A stretch of DNA of 6,239 bases from a bacterium (GTDB lineage: Bacteria; CG03), in the NCBI GenBank assembly GCA_013791675.1, contig VMTI01000044.1, forward strand, positions 1-6,239, written 5' to 3'. Under the pieces are notes generated by a model that was not told where the DNA came from, did not search any database, and saw only the letters and a list, made by a program, of their open reading frames with translations. This document shows, piece after piece, positions 1 to 5,257 of the stretch (position 1 is the stretch's first letter; every line of letters begins with the position of its first letter). A program made the position numbers and the translations under genes.

Positions 1-175
1 CAAACGCTTGTGCCGTTTCTCCGTCGGATATAACCAAACCCGAACGCTTGGCGGAAGGGATATTAACATTAATGCCTGAATAATTAAGGCATAACGCCGT
101 CAAAAAAATAATATATAAAATATTTTTATGGCTCTTAATCCTTCCTTTCTCTGATAATTCAGTATTCTCATTCAT
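1..175 (-). CDS. N-terminal fragment of an unidentified membrane protein (cut by the left window edge)
   Basis: An ATG at 175-173 opens a frame that stays free of stops for 58 codons to the window edge, so the 3' end is missing. The peptide begins MNENTELSEKGRIKSHKN, a polar and partly basic N-terminus. One hydrophobic segment follows at about residues 19-32 (ILYIIFLTALCLNY), then a soluble-looking stretch ending in SDGETAQAF. This pattern fits a membrane-anchored or polytopic protein with its N-terminus inside. No family motif is visible in the part available, and I do not assign a function. The frame upstream of the ATG hits a stop at 184-182, so this is the only usual start, but no strong Shine-Dalgarno precedes it. 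The gene lies 41 nt after the GT2 gene on the same strand, so it is probably co-transcribed with it and belongs to the same glycan locus. It is real with moderate confidence, because the frame is open and gene-like but short. Confidence 0.6.
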   Translation of the reverse strand, partial: MNENTELSEKGRIKSHKNILYIIFLTALCLNYSGINVNIPSAKRSGLVISDGETAQAF

Positions 176-216
176 TGTTATTTATGAAAGTCTCAACTTC
201 GTTTAAATTACAAAAT

Positions 217-1002
217 TTATATGTTATATTTCTTTTTTAATACAGCCAGCGGCTTTTTATTAAATCCGGGCAACCACATTAATTTGAAAATTACTCCGAA
301 TGTCCGGAAAACAGTAAATAACACTTCCATTTTGCTATCCCCTACCTTCTTATCATACCTGAGAATCAGCGGCACCTCGCAAGCAATAATATCCAATCTC
401 CGAAGTTTTATAAGCAACTCCGCCATACATGCAAAACCGCGTTCTTCTATTAGCTTTTCTCCATAGATATCGCTTGCCAATTTCAATATACCTGCAGTGT
501 ATGCTCTATAGCCGCATGTATAATCCGAGACGCCTTTTATGGGAAAAAACATTTTGAAAATAATACTTGCGACGCGGGATAAAAATTGTCTATAAAGATT
601 TACCCCCCTCATTCTGCTGTAAGGAGTATAACGGGAAGCGATTACAATATCAAAACCGATTTGTATGTAATTATACATCTGATATATAAGCTCCGGGTTG
701 TGAGTATTATCCGCGTCCATTATGACGATTATATCGTCCGGAGATGAAATCAGAGTGCAATGTTTTATAAAATAAAACAGCGCATAGCCCAGCCCTTTAT
801 TAACTTCCCCTTTAATAAGTTCAATGTCAATGTCGCGGCTTCTCGTAGAAAGAATCTTATTAACCGTATTATCCGATGAACCGTCATCATATACAACCAA
901 TTTATACTCAAGCCCCCTTATTTCGAGACTCTTTTTTATGTTAATAAGGAGTTCTTCTATTCCCCCGGCTTCATTATAAGCCGGTAACCAAACCCATATC
1001 AT
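217..1002 (-). CDS. GT2 family glycosyltransferase, polyprenyl-phosphate sugar synthase-like
   Basis: A 261-residue GT-A fold glycosyltransferase of family 2, most like dolichyl/polyprenyl-phosphate mannose synthases. Such enzymes move a sugar from a nucleotide donor to a lipid phosphate on the cytoplasmic membrane face. Visible motifs are LPAYNEAGGI (6-15), typical of the GT2 start; VVYDDGSSDNT (36-46), the nucleotide-binding Asp region; MDADNTHNPE (95-104), holding the metal-binding DAD triad at 96-98; ASRY (122-125); and SDYTCGYRAY (159-168), resembling the acceptor-side D.TsGfRay motif of DPM1-like enzymes. I see no C-terminal pair of membrane helices like those in GtrB-type members; the end is short and basic (NKKPLAVLKKKYNI). 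The ATG at 1002 is preceded by a G-rich Shine-Dalgarno (GGGGGAG, 9 nt spacing). The gene lies just beyond the outer end of an attC-like element. It could make the lipid-linked donor for the GT39-like enzyme at the right of the window, which is an inference from neighbourhood. The acceptor and sugar are unknown. Confidence 0.9.
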   Translation of the reverse strand: MIWVWLPAYNEAGGIEELLINIKKSLEIRGLEYKLVVYDDGSSDNTVNKILSTRSRDIDIELIKGEVNKGLGYALFYFIKHCTLISSPDDIIVIMDADNTHNPELIYQMYNYIQIGFDIVIASRYTPYSRMRGVNLYRQFLSRVASIIFKMFFPIKGVSDYTCGYRAYTAGILKLASDIYGEKLIEERGFACMAELLIKLRRLDIIACEVPLILRYDKKVGDSKMEVLFTVFRTFGVIFKLMWLPGFNKKPLAVLKKKYNI

Positions 1003-1066
1003 ATGTGATTTCTCCCCCCCGTTTCGTGAACGGCTATATTACAAAACGAAAAGATTTTTCGCTTAA
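1003..1066 (-). promoter_or_regulatory. Leader of the GT2 gene: two small hairpins and a G-run Shine-Dalgarno
   Basis: Between the outer end of attC-like element A and the GT2 start lie two perfect short inverted repeats. They are CGAAAA/TTTTCG with a 3-nt loop (1047-1061) and CCGTT/AACGG with a 5-nt loop (1019-1033). The second directly abuts a run of seven G on the minus strand, whose end forms the GGGGGAG ribosome-binding site. The first hairpin is followed by TTTTG on the minus strand and is a poor terminator candidate because its stem is AT-rich. No convincing -35/-10 pair is seen here, so GT2 probably depends on read-through from upstream promoters. A regulatory role for the hairpins is speculative. 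Confidence 0.35.
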
Positions 1067-1143
1067 CGGTTTCGGATAAAAGAAGTTGCCAAAGACAATT
1101 TAGGGAAATCTTTCTGATTCCCCTTTTATCGGCTGTTATATGC
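1060..1143 (-). repeat. attC-like recombination site A, downstream of the radical SAM cassette gene
   Basis: An 84-bp imperfect palindrome starting 13 nt after the stop of the 513-residue radical SAM gene. Read on the minus strand it has an R''-like box GCATATAAC (1143-1135), a short spacer, an L arm CCGATAAAAG, and two tandem internal hairpins (GGGGAATC/GATTTCCC, then TTGTC/GGCAA, each with a mismatch). It closes with the opposite arm CTTTTATCCG, a spacer AAACC and an R'-like box GTTAAGCG (1067-1060). GTTAAGC fits the integron core-site consensus GTTRRRY exactly, and the strand and placement after a gene fit an attC. Inner arms and spacers are shared with element B (TAACAGC.GATAAAAGG on one side, TTTTATCCG.AAACCGTTA on the other), but the outer boxes differ. 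The two spacers are unequal (about 2 and 5 nt), which is not the classic attC geometry. An unrelated paired palindromic repeat is the alternative. Confidence 0.68.
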
Positions 1144-2737
1144 TGTTGCAGGCCGTCTAAATCCATTTTTTGTTGCCCTTAAATTGATCGAGATATCGCA
1201 GTAATCCTTCCTTTAAATAGTTCGGCAGAATCCTTAGTGTTCTCGCGTGGAATCTCCCCTGTAACAATTTAATTATTCTAAAATAATTAAGGGGTTCGAA
1301 TATGATTGAAGACAATAGGTTAGCAATAAACAAGATAACTCTAAATTTTATTCCTTTTGGGTTTTGCTGATACAGATAAACAATTTTATTCATAAATTTT
1401 TCATTTAGAAATACAGAAAGCCTAATCATGTTATTAATATTACTCTTGTGGTACACAAGATACTTTTTTTTGAGAGATTCTTCTATTTTTTCAGGGCACT
1501 CTTTTTTGGCTCTCTCATACAATTCCGTTCCAAAATACAAACTCAAGGAGAAAATTTGAGGGAAGAATGGTTTTGGTGTTTCAATAAGAGTTTGTATTGT
1601 TTCGAGTCCATCCTCTTCATTCTCGAATGGATTGTCTAATATAATATCATAAAAAGAAACTATGTTGAAATCCTTAATAATTCTTGCCGCTTTAAGGAAA
1701 TCTGCCTTTAATGATTTTCGTTTGTAGATATTCTTGCAGACGCGGTCACTTCCGCTTTGTAGTCCCAAACCAATCCCAGCCAGGCCAGCACCTTTTAGGT
1801 ATTTTATTTTATTTCGGGTAATAAAAATGGGGATAGCTCTGACAATGAATGGCTTCCTTACCCTTTCTTTATAGCTTTCACAAAATTCTTTGAGATATTC
1901 ATCATTGTATTCTAAAAAGGAATCATCATAGAAATTAATATATTCAATTCCCAGGTTGTCGTTTACTGCCTTCTCAAGCTCAAAGATAAGATTTTTAACA
2001 CTACGCCTTCTAACTTTTTTAGTTTGATATAAACTCGAAAGAAAATTGTTACAACAATAGGTGCAGGAAAACGGGCATCCTCTGGAACTCATAATACCAT
2101 AGCTTGTTCCCCCATGTTTATCGTATTTTTTAAAAACTTTTTTATCAACATGGACTATTCGTCCGTTTTTTTCTTGAATGAAGCTATTTATAGGTATGTG
2201 GTCATATGATGGTATCTCATCTAAATTCTCAATAAGTGGATATAACATATTTTTCTTTATTTGATTATTTTCTATATAACAAAGATTGTTAACGGTTTTT
2301 ATACTTTCATTATTGTTAACAGCATTTGCTAAATCTAAGATAGTTCTTTCACCCTCTCCAATACAAACATAGTCAGCATAATCCAAACACATCTCCGGAG
2401 AAATTGTTGGATGTGCCCCACCCCATATAATTGGGATTGATTTAAAATTGCTTTTCAAATATTTAGTCAGGTCACGAGCATTATAATACTCTACACTCAT
2501 TAAACTAGTTCCAATAAACCCGGGAGATATTTCAAAAATAAATTTCTTAATGTTTTTCAGGATATTATCATCATTTGGATTAAAATTTGGTAAATGAAGA
2601 AGAAACGAATTATAACCATTTTTCAATAAGTAATAATGCAGGCTCTTTAATCCTATGATGTCTAAATTTTTCTGAATTGAAATTAAGAGTATATTCATTT
2701 TATTGCACCTTTTTTATTCACCTGCAATTGCATATAA
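1067..2737 (-). mobile_element. Putative integron gene cassette carrying a B12-binding radical SAM gene
   Basis: If both flanking palindromes are attC sites cut between G and TT of the R' box, the mobile unit runs from 2737 to 1067 on the minus strand. It is 1671 bp, of which the single gene fills 1542 bp. It has the standard cassette plan: short leader (39 nt), own ribosome-binding site, one gene in the array direction, then its attC. The strongest evidence is end matching. The unit's first bases with the preceding G read GTTATATGC (2738-2730), and its terminal R''-like box reads GCATATAAC (1143-1135), its exact reverse complement, as needed when the unit is a circle. Removing it would join CGCCTAAC to GTTAAGCG, again complementary with one mismatch. 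Parts of the gene are far more AT-rich than its right-hand neighbour: 11 of 60 G+C at 2221-2280 and 17 of 60 at 1861-1920, against 26 of 60 at 4201-4260. No integrase or attI is in the window. Confidence 0.65.
1157..2698 (-). CDS. B12-binding domain radical SAM protein (cassette-borne)
   Basis: A 513-residue protein of the cobalamin-binding radical SAM class (relatives include BchE, HpnJ, HpnP and class B methylases). An N-terminal Rossmann-type B12-binding domain spans about residues 1-140: MNILLISIQ start, ISPGFIGTSLMS (57-68), WGGAHPTISPE (92-102) and CIGEGERT (112-119). The radical SAM barrel follows, with the [4Fe-4S] motif SSRGCPFSCTYC giving Cys208, Cys212 and Cys215. Next come NFYDDSF (255-261) and GLGLQSGSDRV (310-320), the latter matching the SAM-contacting G..SGs strand. 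The classical DxHxxG cobalamin motif is absent, as is common in this group. The C-terminal ~130 residues have hydrophobic patches near 450-466 and no motif I know. The ATG at 2698 has AAGGTG 7 nt upstream; the gene ends in TAG. The substrate is unknown: it may methylate or rearrange a lipid or sugar. It is distinctly AT-rich and flanked by attC-like sites, which suggests recent acquisition. Confidence 0.92.
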   Translation of the reverse strand: MNILLISIQKNLDIIGLKSLHYYLLKNGYNSFLLHLPNFNPNDDNILKNIKKFIFEISPGFIGTSLMSVEYYNARDLTKYLKSNFKSIPIIWGGAHPTISPEMCLDYADYVCIGEGERTILDLANAVNNNESIKTVNNLCYIENNQIKKNMLYPLIENLDEIPSYDHIPINSFIQEKNGRIVHVDKKVFKKYDKHGGTSYGIMSSRGCPFSCTYCCNNFLSSLYQTKKVRRRSVKNLIFELEKAVNDNLGIEYINFYDDSFLEYNDEYLKEFCESYKERVRKPFIVRAIPIFITRNKIKYLKGAGLAGIGLGLQSGSDRVCKNIYKRKSLKADFLKAARIIKDFNIVSFYDIILDNPFENEEDGLETIQTLIETPKPFFPQIFSLSLYFGTELYERAKKECPEKIEESLKKKYLVYHKSNINNMIRLSVFLNEKFMNKIVYLYQQNPKGIKFRVILFIANLLSSIIFEPLNYFRIIKLLQGRFHARTLRILPNYLKEGLLRYLDQFKGNKKWI

Positions 2738-2812
2738 CGGTTTGCGGATAAAAAAAATTGCCGAAAGCAATTCGGGCAAAATGAAATTTTGCCTTTTATC
2801 CGCTGTTAGGCG
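2730..2812 (-). repeat. attC-like recombination site B, upstream of the radical SAM cassette gene
   Basis: An 83-bp imperfect palindrome ending 31 nt before the cassette gene start. On the minus strand it reads R''-like CGCCTAAC (2812-2805), then GCGGATAAAA, followed by two clean internal hairpins: GGCAAAAT/ATTTTGCC with a 3-nt loop, and AATTGC/GCAATT with a 5-nt loop. It finishes with TTTTATCCGC, spacer AAACC and R'-like GTTATATGC (2738-2730). GCCTAAC fits the RYYYAAC consensus exactly. GTTATAT keeps the essential GTT but departs from GTTRRRY at one base. Its two outer boxes do not pair with each other, as expected when R'' comes from the older upstream unit and the distal part of R' from the inserted cassette. 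The site would sit in the 5' untranslated region of any transcript from the promoter at 2902-2931. The alternative is a palindromic repeat unrelated to integrons. Confidence 0.68.
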
Positions 2813-2901
2813 ATGTTTTGGATAGTGAATCATTGCTTAAATTACTCTCATACTTTCGGACGGGTGCAGCGGTAAAGCCCGGGGCACTGTCCACGAAGTA
2901 T

Positions 2902-2931
2902 ATTTTACACTACCTGCATCGGAACTGTCAA
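2902..2931 (-). promoter_or_regulatory. Sigma70-type promoter reading toward the cassette gene
   Basis: On the minus strand a perfect -35 box TTGACA (2931-2926) is followed, after 18 nt, by TAAAAT (2907-2902), one mismatch from TATAAT. The start point would be near 2895, giving a leader of about 200 nt that runs through attC-like site B before the radical SAM gene at 2698. It therefore sits where a cassette promoter would act on the first downstream cassette. It is not adjacent to an integrase gene here, so calling it an integron Pc promoter would go beyond the evidence. It may also serve the GT2 gene by read-through. Confidence 0.6.
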
Positions 2932-2956
2932 GCAATTTGTGTAGATGCAGCCAGTG
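2908..2956. promoter_or_regulatory. 13-bp inverted repeat overlapping the promoter, candidate operator
   Basis: On the plus strand CACTACCTGCATC (2908-2920) and GATGCAGCCAGTG (2944-2956) are inverted copies matching at 11 of 13 positions, separated by 23 nt. One arm fills most of the -10/-35 spacer and directly abuts the -10 box; the -35 box lies between the arms; the other arm lies upstream of it. This is a typical layout for a two-site repressor or activator, or for a DNA or RNA hairpin. No regulator gene is visible in the window, so the partner is unknown. Confidence 0.4.
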
Positions 2957-3082
2957 CTGGAAGATAACTTTTCTTTCCGAACGGCGCATAAAAGATGTCC
3001 GTAAGTTTATCCCCGACTTCCTTCCTCAACGAACGGGGAACTATCTGTATTTTTCTGCCAACCCAAATAAAGAATCAGCAAC

Positions 3083-4480
3083 TCATCCCAATAATATTTT
3101 CACCCCTGTTTTGAACAGTCTATATGTATTAAATAAACAATACTTCCGCAAATTAAACAGCCTCTTTGCCATATATAACGGCCGCATATAAAATTTTCTA
3201 TACGCCGTCCTCACTGTGGCAAGGATTTCCTCTTTTGTTCTGCCCTGCGGAACATAAACAATATCCCAAGAAGTATATCTGGACGGATCGTCAGTAAGTA
3301 TTTTCCCGTAATTTAAGGCAAGGTCATATAAATCTGTTCCTTTGAAGGGCGCTGTGATCGCGAACTGTACAAAATCTGGATTTAATTCAAGCGCAAAGTT
3401 TATTGTCTTAAACGAATCTTCTCTGGTTTCCCCGGGCAGCGCAAGCATAAAGAGCCCCATCGTTTCGATGCCGGCCTGTTTCGTATATCTGAACGCTCTC
3501 CTGCACTGTTCAAGAGTAATATCTTTTCTTATCAGTTTCAGCAAACGCGTTGACCCTGATTCCACCCCATAGGAAATTTTGTAGCACCCCGCTTCCTTCA
3601 TCTGCTTCAGCAAATTCAACCCCACTGTGTTGACTCTTGTTTCACATGCCCATGGAAGCCGTATTTCATTTTTCATCTTTTGGCATAATTCCAGTGTTCT
3701 TGCCCTGTTTAATGTAAAAATATCATCAAAGAAATGTATTTCATCGGGTTTATACCGTTCCTTCAGGTACTTCATCTCTTGTATGACCCGGTCGGCGCTG
3801 TGGTATCTATATGTCCTGCCGAAAGTCAGATTGGTAGCGCAGAAACGGCATCTGAACGGACAACCTCTGGACGTCATCATATGTATAACTCTTGAACCCC
3901 TCCTGTCTGCCGGAGAACGATACTTATCCATTGGGAAAAGATGCCATGCTGGAAAAGGGACATCATCCAGGTTTATAACCAGAGGGGCGGGAGGCGTGAT
4001 AATAAGCTGCCCTCCGTTCTTCCAGCACAAACCCTGTATTTGTTCATAACCTGTTCCGGCCTCAAAGGCTTCTAAAAATTTATGGAAAACAATTTCACCT
4101 TCGCCGCGTACAACGAAATCTATTTCGTCCCTTTTTAAAAACTCTTCAGGTAAACCAGTAGCCTGCGGCCCTCCGCAGATAATTTTAGTCCTTCCGGATA
4201 TCTTCTTCACCAATGAAGCCACCGCGTAACAATGCTGTACAGTAGTAAAAAACGTCTGCAGCCCCACAATGTCCGGGTCAAATTCCATAATAAACTTTCC
4301 TACCTCTTCCATGGACAACTGCAGTGCCGCAGCGTCAAGCACCTTTACATTATGATTCAACTGCTCCGCCACAGCGGCAATATACGCCAACCCCAGAGAG
4401 GGATATGAGGAACCAACACCTGCTAATTTGCCATAACGCTCTTCCATGGTTACGGGCGGAACTATAAAAAGAATATTCAT
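3083..4480 (-). CDS. B12-binding domain radical SAM protein
   Basis: A 465-residue protein of the cobalamin-binding radical SAM class. The N-terminal B12-binding domain covers about residues 1-145: MNILFIVPP start, YPSLGLAYIAA (26-36), FDPDIVGLQTF (67-77), CGGPQAT (102-108) and VVRGEGE (123-129). A linker with LDDVPFPAWHLFP (171-183), common in this class, precedes the radical SAM barrel. The motif TSRGCPFRCRFC gives Cys207, Cys211 and Cys214. FFDDIFTLN (250-258), CETRVN (279-284), YGVESGS (304-310) and LPGET (348-352) follow. The C-terminal tail is basic and about 60 residues. The ATG at 4480 has a strong AAGGAG 9 nt upstream that overlaps the methyltransferase TAA stop, so the two genes are translationally close and almost surely co-transcribed. 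Family relatives methylate unreactive carbons or rearrange rings in lipids, pigments and natural products; the substrate here is unknown. It is clearly different in sequence and base composition from the cassette-borne homologue. Confidence 0.93.
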   Translation of the reverse strand: MNILFIVPPVTMEERYGKLAGVGSSYPSLGLAYIAAVAEQLNHNVKVLDAAALQLSMEEVGKFIMEFDPDIVGLQTFFTTVQHCYAVASLVKKISGRTKIICGGPQATGLPEEFLKRDEIDFVVRGEGEIVFHKFLEAFEAGTGYEQIQGLCWKNGGQLIITPPAPLVINLDDVPFPAWHLFPMDKYRSPADRRGSRVIHMMTSRGCPFRCRFCATNLTFGRTYRYHSADRVIQEMKYLKERYKPDEIHFFDDIFTLNRARTLELCQKMKNEIRLPWACETRVNTVGLNLLKQMKEAGCYKISYGVESGSTRLLKLIRKDITLEQCRRAFRYTKQAGIETMGLFMLALPGETREDSFKTINFALELNPDFVQFAITAPFKGTDLYDLALNYGKILTDDPSRYTSWDIVYVPQGRTKEEILATVRTAYRKFYMRPLYMAKRLFNLRKYCLFNTYRLFKTGVKILLG

Positions 4481-4493
4481 CTAATGCGGCTCC

Positions 4494-5135
4494 TTACTTT
4501 TTACATACGACACTTATGGCGGGAGAAGTAAATTTTAGAACGCCTTTCATTTCATAATGCAGCATTTTTTTCCACGGTAGCAGATACCTGAAAACGCCTG
4601 TCCATTTAACAATACGAAACCCGCTTTCTTCCGCGAGTTTCAACCACCAAAAACGGGATTCTTTATGCAAATGTGTTTCGTCCCGGTCCAGCGTTCTGGT
4701 TACAACTCCCTGCGGCCCGTCATAAACAGGACAAATAAATAAAAAGACGCCTCCGGGTTCAAGCCTGTCAAATACAGATTTAAAAAGAGCACGCACATTA
4801 CTAATATGTTCAACGACGTCAAAAGCGACGATTATCTGAAATTTCTTTATATCAACACTCTGGAACTCGCCCTTAAACAATCTTATATCGGGAAGCAATG
4901 CCTTTGTCTTTAGTATTGCCTCAGAATCAATATCACATCCGCAAACATTGAAACCCGCAGAGGCCGCGTGTTTTAAAAAAAGCCCTTTCCCGAAACCTAT
5001 CTCAAAAAGGAAACGAAAGTCGCCAGAGTTCCTTCTTATTATGTCAAGATAAAATTCTAATTTTTTTAAAGGGTTCTGGGCCGCATAATCCCTGTAATAC
5101 CGATTAAAATAGCTCCTGTGTTCAGAGTTGATTAT
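4494..5135 (-). CDS. Class I SAM-dependent methyltransferase with a non-standard or damaged start
   Basis: The open frame continues from the stop at 4496-4494 back to a TAG at 5147-5145. Counting from an ATA at 5135 it gives 213 residues. It has the Rossmann SAM-binding motif FEIGFGKGLFLK (44-55), the acidic residue after strand 2 in CGCDID (Asp68), FDVVEH (105-110, motif II-like) and LEPGGVFLFI, all typical of Methyltransf_11/23 enzymes. The first usual start, a TTG at 4898, would delete the SAM-binding motif and cannot be the true start. No ATG, GTG or TTG lies in frame upstream. The sequence just before ATA/ATC (5135/5132) is AGGGGGATGGA, a good Shine-Dalgarno for these rare starts (5 or 8 nt spacing). 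The ATG at 5139 is one base out of frame and meets TAA after two codons, so a one-base sequencing error or mutation is the other explanation. The gene lies 13 nt before the radical SAM gene. It probably O- or N-methylates a glycan or lipid. Confidence 0.85.
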   Translation of the reverse strand: MINSEHRSYFNRYYRDYAAQNPLKKLEFYLDIIRRNSGDFRFLFEIGFGKGLFLKHAASAGFNVCGCDIDSEAILKTKALLPDIRLFKGEFQSVDIKKFQIIVAFDVVEHISNVRALFKSVFDRLEPGGVFLFICPVYDGPQGVVTRTLDRDETHLHKESRFWWLKLAEESGFRIVKWTGVFRYLLPWKKMLHYEMKGVLKFTSPAISVVCKK

Positions 5136-5202
5136 TCCATCCCCCTATCTTTTACGGCTCTTGCCGGGTAATCCCGCGATTTCAATTTTAATTCTATTTT
5201 TC

Positions 5203-5231
5203 ATTATATCGCTTTATCGTTAGAACTTCAA
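5203..5231 (-). promoter_or_regulatory. Sigma70-type promoter for the methyltransferase-radical SAM pair
   Basis: On the minus strand TTGAAG (5231-5226, four of six matches to TTGACA) stands 17 nt from a perfect TATAAT (5208-5203). The start point would fall near 5196, about 60 nt before the methyltransferase frame, after the GT39-like gene has ended at 5258. This favours a transcript carrying the methyltransferase and the radical SAM gene at 3083-4480. The leader contains a small hairpin, CGGG/CCCG with an ATTA loop. The tiny frames in this gap (17 and 19 codons) overlap the promoter and are not credible genes. Confidence 0.6.
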
Positions 5232-5257
5232 TATTTGCTTTTTTCATATTACCCTAA

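Larger units (their letters stand above)
2813..3082. other. Gene-free stretch between the upstream radical SAM gene and the attC-like element
   Basis: No credible gene is seen in these 270 nt on either strand. The stretch holds the promoter and inverted repeat listed separately. Just after the upstream radical SAM stop there is a weak TCCCCG/CGGGGA inverted repeat with an ~18-nt loop and no T-run, so it is not a convincing terminator. A 50-codon minus-strand frame (2837-2989) exists, but it has no ribosome-binding site and overlaps the promoter. If the attC reading is right, this DNA would be the tail of the older unit into which the cassette inserted. Confidence 0.6.

Noticed and set aside
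4..50. ACGCTTG repeated at 4-10 and 44-50
   Set aside because: A 7-bp repeat inside a coding frame with no further structure is expected by chance.
1014..1020. Run of seven G (minus strand) before the GT2 start, possible phase-variation tract
   Set aside because: Seven is short for a slipping tract. It lies outside the coding frame and simply forms part of the ribosome-binding site.
1060..2812. The two palindromes read as terminal repeats of a transposon or MITE
   Set aside because: No transposase and no target-site duplication is seen. The swapped outer boxes are explained better by site-specific recombination, though this alternative is not fully excluded.
2837..2989. A 50-codon minus-strand frame in the gap (starts MRRSERKVIF)
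   Set aside because: It has no Shine-Dalgarno, no family resemblance, and the promoter hexamers and inverted repeat lie inside it.
2937..3191. An 84-codon plus-strand frame beginning with TTG
   Set aside because: It overlaps the 3' end of the well-supported radical SAM gene on the other strand, has no ribosome-binding site and shows no recognisable protein features.
5145..5204. A 19-codon frame in phase with the methyltransferase (ends GLPGKSRKR, then TAG), suggesting stop readthrough or a P-loop gene remnant
   Set aside because: Its ATG lies within the TATAAT box, so the nearby promoter would not transcribe it. TAG is used as a normal stop by the radical SAM gene at 1157. The GLPGKS likeness to a P-loop is too short to support a remnant.
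5194..5247. A 17-codon minus-strand frame after the GT39-like gene
   Set aside because: It is very short, contains both promoter boxes and has no recognisable product.
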